Assembly: GCA_015490055.1 (NCBI GenBank)
Contig: WFYP01000300.1
Location: forward strand, 1 to 32,066
From: Nitratifractor sp.
Lineage (GTDB): Bacteria; Campylobacterota; Campylobacteria; Campylobacterales; Sulfurovaceae
Length of the DNA stretch: 32,066 bases
Direction of reading: 5' to 3'
Shown: in pieces, positions 16,801-23,454 of the stretch
How the letters are laid out: every line of letters starts with the position of its first letter
Position numbering within the stretch: position 1 is the first letter of the stretch
Made by a program: the position numbers and the translations under genes
The notes under the pieces: model-generated
Database searches by the model: none
Told to the model about the DNA's origin: nothing
What the model saw: the letters and a program-made list of their open reading frames with translations, nothing else

Positions 16801-18593
16801 CTTTAAGTGCAAAGTTTGATAACGAAGTTATAAAGCCTGGTAAGTATATTTTAAAAGTAGATACTAGTGGTGGCGTTAAAGCTGAGCAAAATAGCATAGA
16901 GTTTAATTACGATGGTAAGAGTAATTTCTTAAAAGCGGTACCAATAAGAGCGACTAAATTAGAAGATGGGAATATAACTTTAAGTGTTTACAAAAATGGT
17001 AAAAGGTTAGCTAGCCGAGAGTTTGGCTTGAGTGTTAGAAGCCCATATCCTCAGACATTTGCTAGACGAGTAAAGATATTAGATAAGGGTTTAAGCTTAG
17101 AAGCAAAAGATTTAATAAATAAAGAGAATTGGCAAAATATTAGCAAGCTTAGGTTAAGAGTATCATCTTCGCCATTAATAGATAAGAAATCTATAGAAGA
17201 TGAGCTAACACATTACTGCTGTAGATGTGCAGAACAGACAACAAGTAGGGCATTTCCTTATGTTGATAGAAAAGATGAGTATAGCAAAGAGAGAGTAAAT
17301 AGTGCAATAGAGCGTCTGCTTAACTTGCAAAAGATAGATGGCTCATTTGGGCTTTGGTATGATAGCAAGGCTTCGACTTGGGTTAGTGCTTATGTATTAG
17401 ACTTTTTAACAAGAGCAAAAGCAAATGGTTACAATGTTCCTAATAAGAATATAAACGAAGGCTTAAAGTGGCTGCAAAATAGTCTATATAAATGGAGTCA
17501 AAAACAAGATAAGCAAGAGGCAGATGCTTATGCCTTATATGTTTTAGCAAGAAATGGTAAAGTGCTAATGAGTGATATAATGCATCATGTAAACGATACA
17601 CACTCGCTTATAAAATCTGGCTTTGCATGGGGGCATTTGGCAACTACTCTTGCTATATTGGGCGAAAAGCAAAAGGCAAAAGAGCTGTTTGCTGTTGCGC
17701 AAAAGAGTTTGGGCGTTTCTGATAATTACTCTAATTTTGGAGGAGTTTTAAGAGATAAAGCTGCATTAATTGTTTTAGCAAAAGAGGCAAAATTTGACAA
17801 TATTGCACAATCTTTATATGCAGATTTAGCCTTAGATTTAAAAGATAAAAAATATTTAAGTACCCAAGAGATGAGCCAAATATTAAGAGCTGTTAATGTA
17901 ATGCATATTAAGCCTAGTAAATTAAGTATAATGGTAAATAACAAGCCATATAACTCTACTAAAGAGTTTGTGGTAGGTGCTAAATCTTTAGATAAAATAC
18001 CAACTATTACAAATAGAGGCAAAGGGAGTATTTGGTATAACTTAAGCTTTGTAGGTACGGCTAATCCAGCGAGTTATCATAGTACATATAATAAAGGATT
18101 TAGTATCTATAAAACTATCTACTCTATAGATGGCAAAAAGTTAAATCCTGCACAAATTGCTAAAAATAGAAGAGTAGTTGTTGTAGTCAGTGGAAAGGTG
18201 GAAGATTCTGCTATAAAAAGACCACTTATTATAGATTTCTTGCCATCAGGCTTTGAGTTAGAGAATCCAGATATTAGCGGTATAGATGAACTCTCTGCAT
18301 TAAAGTGGCTAAAAGATAGAAGCGCCCTAGAGCACGCAGCTTATAGAGACGACAGATATGCAGCTGCAATTAACCTAGAGGGTAAAACAGAGTTTAAAGT
18401 TGCATACATAGCACGAGCTGTAACTTTAGGTAAATTTGCCTATCCACCAGCGATAATAGAGGATATGTATAAACCAAGATATAGAGCATTAAGTAAGCTT
18501 AGCACTAAAGAGATAGAGATAAAAAATGCTGGTGATATAACAGTTACACCAGCACCAAGTGATAGTAACACAACTAAGCCTTCAGCCCCCTAG
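13854..18593 (+). CDS. Bacterial alpha-2-macroglobulin (YfhM-like protease trap)
   Basis: A 1579-aa periplasmic protease-trap protein. A signal peptide (to about residue 19, ASSAS) has no lipobox Cys, unlike E. coli YfhM, so it may be soluble or held by partners. Visible parts: N-terminal macroglobulin-like domains; an MG2-type segment at about 358-395 (FRPGESVAYNLLVRD); the A2M domain near 935 (FDIPAFQGSLKVMAVAW); the thioester motif CAEQ at 1125-1128 inside HYCCRCAEQTT; then the helical thioester-bearing domain and a terminal MG10-like domain. The intact CAEQ argues for covalent trapping. It functions with PBP1C in other bacteria, and a pbpC gene lies 2.6 kb away. The last codons (proline/serine/threonine rich) overlap a YARHG frame. 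Confidence 0.92.
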   Translation: MIKRYIILLILFFTIASSASVKSLNIEKIYTKSSTNDVSICARLDRYFDVTNSNLVKPYIKVTPQQYFKIRLSYDEICIKGLKPQTKYTITIDKSIPLGKLGLDKTYTFTKKTGSYDPSFSFKGGGYILPAKGDISIPVETTNVKKLEVSLYRINRNNLIGAVNRYGLIKEIESYNLDDIKNQNGYFLWSKVLPIRNYKENIAKVTAIPVGKYIKKLEPGVYILAATTFNSDGTVNSWKTTTQWFMVSDIGLFTMQGDKGMHIYSKHLSNASKYNNVKLELVSKNNEVLAKAVTKDGYAFFKSALLNGKLGLAPKAIYAYGENGDFTVLNLSQSPLDLTDMGVAGREAPEGYDGFIFSNRGIFRPGESVAYNLLVRDSYGKVAKDLKLIVKIVDSRGVELKSKTVTTDELGHIGGEFKIPKSGETGRYIIFAYAGDENEIANLNFLVEDFVPPKIEIIVTDKPKELKPNSNNLVKAVAKYLTGDNMPMPSGDFKVILHASKIPFKEFKGYQFGRVEDTFSNDYALEDSFTGDKNGTIELPLKLKTPAKTTLPVSAYVKISVNEPGGRPVENGFNIFYNDKYGYIGIKPNFKYDAVDLNQKPSFNVVYIRNSKAVSAKVHYRVVEEGREWNWSYDNESDTWDYYVTYSDNYEVSKGDLNLQARPTPLAINRLDWGSYRIEISDDRGIVSSYRFSVGYEELSSKASPDRLPIAINKKVYQPNDTLKVNITPKFSGPLIVNIANNRIIKSKELQAKEGVPLKVEFKIKPEWGSSVYVLASEFRAQDKKRGASRAIGVAHIAVHDANKYIELKVNAPKKIESNSKLRVTLNAAKLEDKAYAIVAVVDKGVLNMTKYKTPNPAKYFWGQKKLGIKIRDVYSDLIKVTGEHGEFDVGADSELQENLNENVTTNKREVVALISKPLMFKDGKAVAEFDIPAFQGSLKVMAVAWSKKGVGSSDAITIVKDPISLEAYMPRFLANGDIADITLSAKFDNEVIKPGKYILKVDTSGGVKAEQNSIEFNYDGKSNFLKAVPIRATKLEDGNITLSVYKNGKRLASREFGLSVRSPYPQTFARRVKILDKGLSLEAKDLINKENWQNISKLRLRVSSSPLIDKKSIEDELTHYCCRCAEQTTSRAFPYVDRKDEYSKERVNSAIERLLNLQKIDGSFGLWYDSKASTWVSAYVLDFLTRAKANGYNVPNKNINEGLKWLQNSLYKWSQKQDKQEADAYALYVLARNGKVLMSDIMHHVNDTHSLIKSGFAWGHLATTLAILGEKQKAKELFAVAQKSLGVSDNYSNFGGVLRDKAALIVLAKEAKFDNIAQSLYADLALDLKDKKYLSTQEMSQILRAVNVMHIKPSKLSIMVNNKPYNSTKEFVVGAKSLDKIPTITNRGKGSIWYNLSFVGTANPASYHSTYNKGFSIYKTIYSIDGKKLNPAQIAKNRRVVVVVSGKVEDSAIKRPLIIDFLPSGFELENPDISGIDELSALKWLKDRSALEHAAYRDDRYAAAINLEGKTEFKVAYIARAVTLGKFAYPPAIIEDMYKPRYRALSKLSTKEIEIKNAGDITVTPAPSDSNTTKPSAP

Positions 18594-19152
18594 TGAGCTT
18601 ACAAGTAGTGATTATATATCGCTTATGAGCCATGGTGTTGGAGATTTAAGTAGCTATAATGTGGTAGAGTTAAATAGGTTAAGAAATGGAATTTTTGCAC
18701 AAGCTGGGTTAGATTTTTCAAAAACTAACCCAGCTCTATATAAGCTATTTAGCAAATTCGATTGGTATAAGCCAACCACAAGTAGCGGAAGTGTTGTATA
18801 TGCTAATTTAACTCCATTGCAAAAGAAAAATGTATTAGCATTGCTAAACGAAGAGAAAAAGCGATGCGGTGGTCGTTTAACACTATCTGATTTCTATAGA
18901 GTAAAGGTGCGCCAATTAAGTGAAGATGACTTAAAGAAGTATAACAAAGAGGATTTAAAGATACTTAGAAACTCGCTAATAGCACGATATGGTTTAACCT
19001 TTAACGATGCTAAGTTAAGAAAAATATACTCTAATATGCCTTGGTATAAGCCTAATCCAAATATAACAGCAAGCGAAATTATAGACAAACAGATGAGCGA
19101 TTTAGAGCGAGCAAATATTCAGACGATATTAAGAGTTGAGCAGAAAAATTAA
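18559..19152 (+). CDS. YARHG-domain protein, possibly a frameshifted extension of the macroglobulin
   Basis: A 197-codon frame in the +1 phase relative to the preceding gene, overlapping its last 35 bp. It carries two YARHG-type modules: LRNGIFAQAGLDF with KFDWYKP in the first half and LRNSLIARYGLTF with MPWYKP in the second. YARHG domains are extracytoplasmic, yet this frame has no signal peptide, no ribosome site at the GTG (18559) or at the first ATG (18625). A CCCCC run (18586-18590) lies just before the macroglobulin stop where a +1 shift would join the frames. A separate coupled gene, a shifted fusion and a sequencing slip remain possible. Confidence 0.72.
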   Translation: MIVTQLSLQPPSELTSSDYISLMSHGVGDLSSYNVVELNRLRNGIFAQAGLDFSKTNPALYKLFSKFDWYKPTTSSGSVVYANLTPLQKKNVLALLNEEKKRCGGRLTLSDFYRVKVRQLSEDDLKKYNKEDLKILRNSLIARYGLTFNDAKLRKIYSNMPWYKPNPNITASEIIDKQMSDLERANIQTILRVEQKN

Positions 19153-19162
19153 AGTTCTGCTC
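19138..19162. terminator. Hairpin between convergent genes, possible terminator
   Basis: GAGCAGAA and TTCTGCTC form an 8-bp stem around a 9-nt loop that contains the YARHG stop codon. No U-tract follows on the plus strand, so intrinsic termination is uncertain. Confidence 0.35.
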
Positions 19163-19187
19163 CTATTAGAACAAAGAGAAGTAAGTT

Positions 19188-19664
19188 CTATATAGCTCTA
19201 TCTACTTTTTTAACTTTTTTCCCAACTCGCTTAAAGCAACTTTTATCTCCTATGCTATTTAGAGTTGCTATATTTGAACCTCCCCATTTAATGATAATTG
19301 GAGTCGTTGCTGTTTTAACTGTTTTAACCTTTACCCCTGCACCCGCACAATCGGCAGTTGCAATTTGGGAATTGTTTTTTCTATACATAGAGTAAGTCTC
19401 GATAGCTACAGTAATGCCGTTTGCTTTTAAATTTATATCATTCATCTGCCAGCTGTATTGTGATGATGATTTACAAGTGCTATTTAGTGGTAGATAAGTT
19501 GCTTTTAGAGTATCTCTGCTTAATCTTTGCAGACATACAGTTCCTTCATTAGAGAGAATTTTATACTTACTGTTATCAGGCTTTTTATGCTTTAGTGATA
19601 GGTTACTTATAGAGCAACTTGTTAGCAAAAGAGAGATTATTGTTGTAAAATATATTTTCTTCAT
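19188..19664 (-). CDS. Small predicted lipoprotein of unknown function
   Basis: A 158-aa protein with a lipoprotein signal peptide ending in LLTSC (lipid-bearing C17), so it should be membrane anchored. The mature region is basic and beta-rich, with further cysteines at three or four positions (CLQRLS, STCKSS, ADCAGAG, KSCFKR) that could make two disulfides. AAAGGA precedes the ATG. It is convergent with the YARHG frame and divergent from the flavoprotein. I do not recognise the family. Confidence 0.75.
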   Translation of the reverse strand: MKKIYFTTIISLLLTSCSISNLSLKHKKPDNSKYKILSNEGTVCLQRLSRDTLKATYLPLNSTCKSSSQYSWQMNDINLKANGITVAIETYSMYRKNNSQIATADCAGAGVKVKTVKTATTPIIIKWGGSNIATLNSIGDKSCFKRVGKKVKKVDRAI

Positions 19665-19720
19665 TAGTATCCTTTGGTTATGTTTTTGTATAATTATAGC
19701 AAATTATAGGAGATTTTAAA

Positions 19721-20881
19721 ATGTATGATTATTTAATCATAGGAGCAGGCGTTATTGGCTTAGCTATTGCTAGAGAGTTAAAGTTTAAAAAACCAGATGC
19801 AAAGATATTAATAGTCGAGAAAGAGAGCGATGTTGGTTTTCACTCTAGTGGCAGAAACAGCGGGGTATTGCATGCAGGCTTTTACTATACTTCATCATCT
19901 CTTAAGGCAAAATTTACAAGAGATGGCAACAAAGAATTAACAAAATATTGTCTCGATAATAACTTAGCCATAAATCGCTGCAAAAAAGTAGTTGTAGCAA
20001 AAGATGAAGAGGAGCTAAAGACTCTACACGAACTATATGAGCGAGGTATAAAAAATGGTGTAGATGTAGAGTTAATAGGGCAAGATAGGCTAGATAGTGA
20101 GTTTAAAAATGTAAAGACACACAAAGAGGCACTTCTATCACCAACAACTGCAACCGTTAATCCAAAAGAGATACTTATTCATTTAAAAAATCAATTAATC
20201 GCCAGTGGCGTAGAGATAAAATTTAACACCCCATATAGTAAAGAGTATAAAGATAGTGCAGAGATTATAATAAATTGTGCAGGACTGTATGCAGATAAAA
20301 TCGCTAAAGAGTTTGGTTTTAGTAAAGATTATAAAATTTTACCATTTAAAGGAATATATTTGCAATATGGCAAGAGCGATAGTTTTATAGATACCAATAT
20401 TTACCCTGTACCTAACCTTAAAAACCCATTTTTAGGTGTGCACTATACAATTACAGTAGATAACAAAATAAAAATAGGACCAACAGCAATACCAGCATTT
20501 TGGCGAGAAAATTACAAAGGTTTAGCAAATTTTAATATAGGTGAATTGGCTGATATTTTAGCTACAGAGGCTAAACTATTTATTAAAAATAGTTTCGGTT
20601 TTAGAGATTTAGCGATAGAAGAGATGAAAAAGTATAATAAAAAATATTTTGTTTCCCTAGCTGAGTCTATGGTAAAAGAGTTAGATAGCACTGGCTTTAA
20701 TAGTTGGAGCAAACCAGGCATTAGGGCACAACTTTTAAACAGTAAAACCAACGAGTTATTGCAAGATTTTGTAGTAGAAGGAGATAGTAAAAGCGTGCAT
20801 ATTTTAAATGCTGTAAGCCCTGCATTTACAAGTAGCTTCCCTTTTGCTAGATGGGTTGTAGAGGAGTATGTAAAAAGCTAG
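19721..20881 (+). CDS. lhgO: FAD-dependent L-2-hydroxyglutarate oxidase/dehydrogenase-like protein
   Basis: A 386-aa DAO-family flavoprotein. The N-terminal dinucleotide fold has GAGVIG at 8-13, followed by EKESDVGFHSSGRNSGVLHAGFYYTSSSLKA, which closely resembles the LhgO/L2HGDH signature (histidine-containing NSGV-HAG-YY). Further family features are INCAGLYADKIA, PFKGIYLQY and a C-terminal IRAQLL-NAVSPAFTSSFPFARW region. Expected to oxidise L-2-hydroxyglutarate to 2-oxoglutarate and pass electrons to the membrane quinone pool. An AGGAGA site and a TATAAT at 19689-19694 precede the ATG. No functional link to its neighbours is apparent. Confidence 0.85.
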   Translation: MYDYLIIGAGVIGLAIARELKFKKPDAKILIVEKESDVGFHSSGRNSGVLHAGFYYTSSSLKAKFTRDGNKELTKYCLDNNLAINRCKKVVVAKDEEELKTLHELYERGIKNGVDVELIGQDRLDSEFKNVKTHKEALLSPTTATVNPKEILIHLKNQLIASGVEIKFNTPYSKEYKDSAEIIINCAGLYADKIAKEFGFSKDYKILPFKGIYLQYGKSDSFIDTNIYPVPNLKNPFLGVHYTITVDNKIKIGPTAIPAFWRENYKGLANFNIGELADILATEAKLFIKNSFGFRDLAIEEMKKYNKKYFVSLAESMVKELDSTGFNSWSKPGIRAQLLNSKTNELLQDFVVEGDSKSVHILNAVSPAFTSSFPFARWVVEEYVKS

Positions 20882-20906
20882 AAGCTTGAAGAGTAAAGGG
20901 AGCTCT

Positions 20907-21163
20907 CAATGCTATTAAGTTAAGGATTTATAACCATTTAATGGAATTAATTATCAAATAAAATTGATAATATAACACCGCCGTCATTCCCGTGAAAACG
21001 GGAATCTACAATTTTAACTGCCTATATGTTTCAATTTAATTTTTTTGTCAATTTAAACCGTGGATTCCTACTTTTGGGGGAATGACACAGTGGCAAGTTT
21101 TTGGCTTTGTTCTTTAAGCTTTATGCATTTTATCGAGTTAAAACTTTTAACTTAATGGCATTG
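20907..21163. repeat. MITE-like palindromic repeat, copy 1
   Basis: About 257 bp without coding capacity, bounded by a 17-bp terminal inverted repeat (CAATGCTATTAAGTTAA at 20907-20923, complement with one mismatch at 21147-21163). Two internal hairpins have the pattern 6-N8-6: ATTCCC/GGGAAT at 20986-21005 and ATTCCT/GGGAAT at 21064-21083. The pattern ATTCCC-N8-GGGAAT equals the dRS3 repeat known from Neisseria. A further hairpin, ATTATCAA/TTGATAAT, lies at about 20950-20971. The right half is nearly identical to copy 2 at 31781-32027. It fills the convergent gap between the flavoprotein and pbpC genes. Confidence 0.85.
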
Positions 21164-21184
21164 TAGGTGTCATAAAGAGTATAT

Positions 21185-23224
21185 TTACTCCTCTTGGCAA
21201 TCTGGCATATCTACCCAAATATTTCTAGTGATACTTTCACCACTACTATCTAATACGCTAATTGTATGTCCACCTACGCCTAATTTTATATCAACTCTCT
21301 TAGATTCAATATCTTTAGGCTTGTTATCTACGTAAAAGTAATAGGGCTCTTTGCCATTGTCTATAGCTACTTTAACGGTAACTTTGTGGCAACTGGCACT
21401 CTGGTATCTCGCACCTTTTTTTGGGTATAGAAACTTTAACTTATCTTGCGATTTTAACTCTTTATCGAAATACTTAAGCACTTTTGGGGCTTGGTTTTTT
21501 ATAAAATTACTGCTCCAGCTCCACTGTTTTAGCCCTTTGATAGCATCGGTTAAACTAAAAGCCTCAAACATTATAGGGGTTGCTATCTCTCTTGCAGATA
21601 GTTTTACAACTGGCTGGTTATTTGCTTTGCCAACCCAAACACCAATAGTGTAATTTTTGCTATAGCCCATACTCCAAAAGTCGCGATAGCCGTAGCTTGT
21701 GCCTGTTTTGTATGCTATCTTATCGGCTCTGTCGCGGTAGTTCTCTGGAGGAGGAAGTTGCCTTAAAATTGCCGTAACTGTTTTTGCACTTTTTGCATCA
21801 ACAAAATTTAGTTTATGCTGTTTCTCACCCTCTAAGATAGCTAAACTCTTAGAGCTTCCAGCGTTTGCGAGTGTAACATACCCTTGTGTTAATTGCTTAA
21901 GGCTAATGCCAAGCCCACCCAAAGCAATAGGTAAGGTGGCACTATTTTTAGGTATATGCACCTTGCCAACAACTTTTTGCAATCTATCTATAAACCTACC
22001 AGCCCCAACGCGATACAAAACCTTTACAGCAGGAATATTTAGTGAGTTTTTTAGCGCCTCGCTTATTGTAACTTGCCCATGGAATTTGCGAGAGTAGTTG
22101 TGTGGATGGTAGTTGCCAAAGCTTACCTCTTTATCTAAAATTATTGTTTGCGGGTGGATTATGTGTTGCTCAAAACCCAAAGCGTAAATAAAGGGCTTCA
22201 GAGCAGAACCTGGCGAGCGAATAGCATCTGTCATATCTATATAGCCAGATATTTCTCTGTTAAACATATTATAACTTCCTAAATAAGCTCTAACTTTTGA
22301 GCTAGAGTTTTCCACAATAAGCATAGCCATACTCGCTCCATTAGGCAAGCTTTTGCCACGCTCTTTTGCCCAGAGTTCTAACTGCTTTTGGAGTGTGCCA
22401 TCTATTGTGGTGTATATCTTTGCTTTCGAGCTATTTTGCAAAAGCTTTAGGGCTAAATGTGGGGCATATCTTGGGAATTTATAGAGCTTTGTTGCTATCG
22501 GCTCTTTTAAGGCTTGTTTGTAGATATAGTCGCTTAAAATGCCAGCGTCATAAGCCTTTTTTAAAACTCTATCTCTTGCCATCTTTGCCCTTTTTGGGTG
22601 TTTATCGGGGCGATAAGCTTCTGGATTTTTAGGCAAAGCAACAAGCATAGCAGCTTCGCTAGCACTCAGAGCATATGGGTGCTTACCAAAATAGTACCAA
22701 CTAGCCGCCTCTATACCCTCTACATTACCACCATATGGAGCTAAAGTTAAGTATATATTTAAAATTTGTCTCTTTGTGTAGTGGTGCTCAAGTTGTAAAG
22801 CTCTAATAATCTCTACAATCTTAGAGCTAAATGTTCTGCGTTTAGGTTCTAAAAGTCTAGCAACTTGCATAGTCAAAGTTGAACCACCAGAAACAATATG
22901 CCCTCTAGTTGCTAACTGATAAGAAGCACGAAACAGTGCAGCTACATCTACCCCAAAATGGCTATTAAATCGCTTATCTTCAAAGTTTACAAGCATCTTT
23001 ATGTATAGTGGGTCTATGCGCTTAAACTCTGGCTTAAAACGCCACTTTTGGCTCTGGTTTGTAGTAGTATAGAGCCAATTTTTAGAGCTATCGTAAACTA
23101 TTTTAGAGGTATCTTTTGTTTTGTAGATAGAGACAGGATAGAAGATATCGCTAGCAATAACAAATATAAAAAAACTCAACAGTGCTAAGAGGGTATATTT
23201 AAATAGATTCTTTATAAATTTCAT
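21185..23224 (-). CDS. pbpC: Penicillin-binding protein 1C
   Basis: A bifunctional peptidoglycan synthase (679 aa from the chosen start). The start at 23224 (MKFIKNLFKY) gives a normal short cytoplasmic tail and one transmembrane helix (about 8-25); an in-frame GTG at 23284 adds 20 residues, and neither has a strong ribosome site. Glycosyltransferase (GT51) motifs: FEDKRF-H-G around 81-91 and GGSTLTMQ at 113-120. Transpeptidase motifs: SALK at 340-343, SLN at 394-396 and KTG at 506-508. The C-terminal BiPBP_C-like beta domain (YPKKGARYQ to the end) is specific to PBP1C. PBP1C genes often stand with bacterial alpha-2-macroglobulins, as here. Confidence 0.93.
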   Translation of the reverse strand: MKFIKNLFKYTLLALLSFFIFVIASDIFYPVSIYKTKDTSKIVYDSSKNWLYTTTNQSQKWRFKPEFKRIDPLYIKMLVNFEDKRFNSHFGVDVAALFRASYQLATRGHIVSGGSTLTMQVARLLEPKRRTFSSKIVEIIRALQLEHHYTKRQILNIYLTLAPYGGNVEGIEAASWYYFGKHPYALSASEAAMLVALPKNPEAYRPDKHPKRAKMARDRVLKKAYDAGILSDYIYKQALKEPIATKLYKFPRYAPHLALKLLQNSSKAKIYTTIDGTLQKQLELWAKERGKSLPNGASMAMLIVENSSSKVRAYLGSYNMFNREISGYIDMTDAIRSPGSALKPFIYALGFEQHIIHPQTIILDKEVSFGNYHPHNYSRKFHGQVTISEALKNSLNIPAVKVLYRVGAGRFIDRLQKVVGKVHIPKNSATLPIALGGLGISLKQLTQGYVTLANAGSSKSLAILEGEKQHKLNFVDAKSAKTVTAILRQLPPPENYRDRADKIAYKTGTSYGYRDFWSMGYSKNYTIGVWVGKANNQPVVKLSAREIATPIMFEAFSLTDAIKGLKQWSWSSNFIKNQAPKVLKYFDKELKSQDKLKFLYPKKGARYQSASCHKVTVKVAIDNGKEPYYFYVDNKPKDIESKRVDIKLGVGGHTISVLDSSGESITRNIWVDMPDCQEE

Positions 23225-23313
23225 AGTAGGCAAATTATATCTAATCGAAATAAAAGTATATTCTCTAATGTGTAGAAAGTTCACATATATAGAAAAAATA
23301 TATAAAAATATTT

Positions 23314-23376
23314 TTTACCATAAAATGGATTGAAAATTTACTTACTGTAAAATCCCCCCCCCCATTTTATGGTAAA
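23314..23376. repeat. Inverted repeat enclosing a C10 homopolymer tract
   Basis: TTTACCATAAAATGG at 23314-23328 is exactly complementary to 23362-23376, with a 33-nt spacer. A run of ten C (23354-23363) ends in the right arm. The site lies in the divergent space between pbpC and the giant Rhs-like gene. Long C or G tracts are the classic slipped-strand phase-variation sites of Campylobacterota. Confidence 0.85.
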
Positions 23377-23394
23377 TATTTTAATGTAATATTT

Positions 23395-23424
23395 TTGACA
23401 ATCTTTTTAATTATACGTTATCAT
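23395..23424 (+). promoter_or_regulatory. Sigma70-type promoter of the Rhs-like lipoprotein gene
   Basis: A perfect TTGACA at 23395-23400 and TATCAT at 23419-23424 with an 18-nt spacer. The C10 tract ends 31 bp upstream of the -35 hexamer. AAGGA at 23444-23448 is the ribosome site for the ATG at 23455. Confidence 0.6.
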
Positions 23425-23454
23425 TAAAGTAATATATTTTAATAAGGATTACTT

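Noticed and set aside
20881..21184. RNA gene in the space between the flavoprotein and pbpC
   Set aside because: The hairpins belong to the repeat that recurs at 31781-32027; no tRNA or known ncRNA pattern is seen.
21351..22632. Plus-strand ORFs of 63-100 codons within pbpC
   Set aside because: They are mirror frames of a coding region with intact GT51 and transpeptidase motifs.
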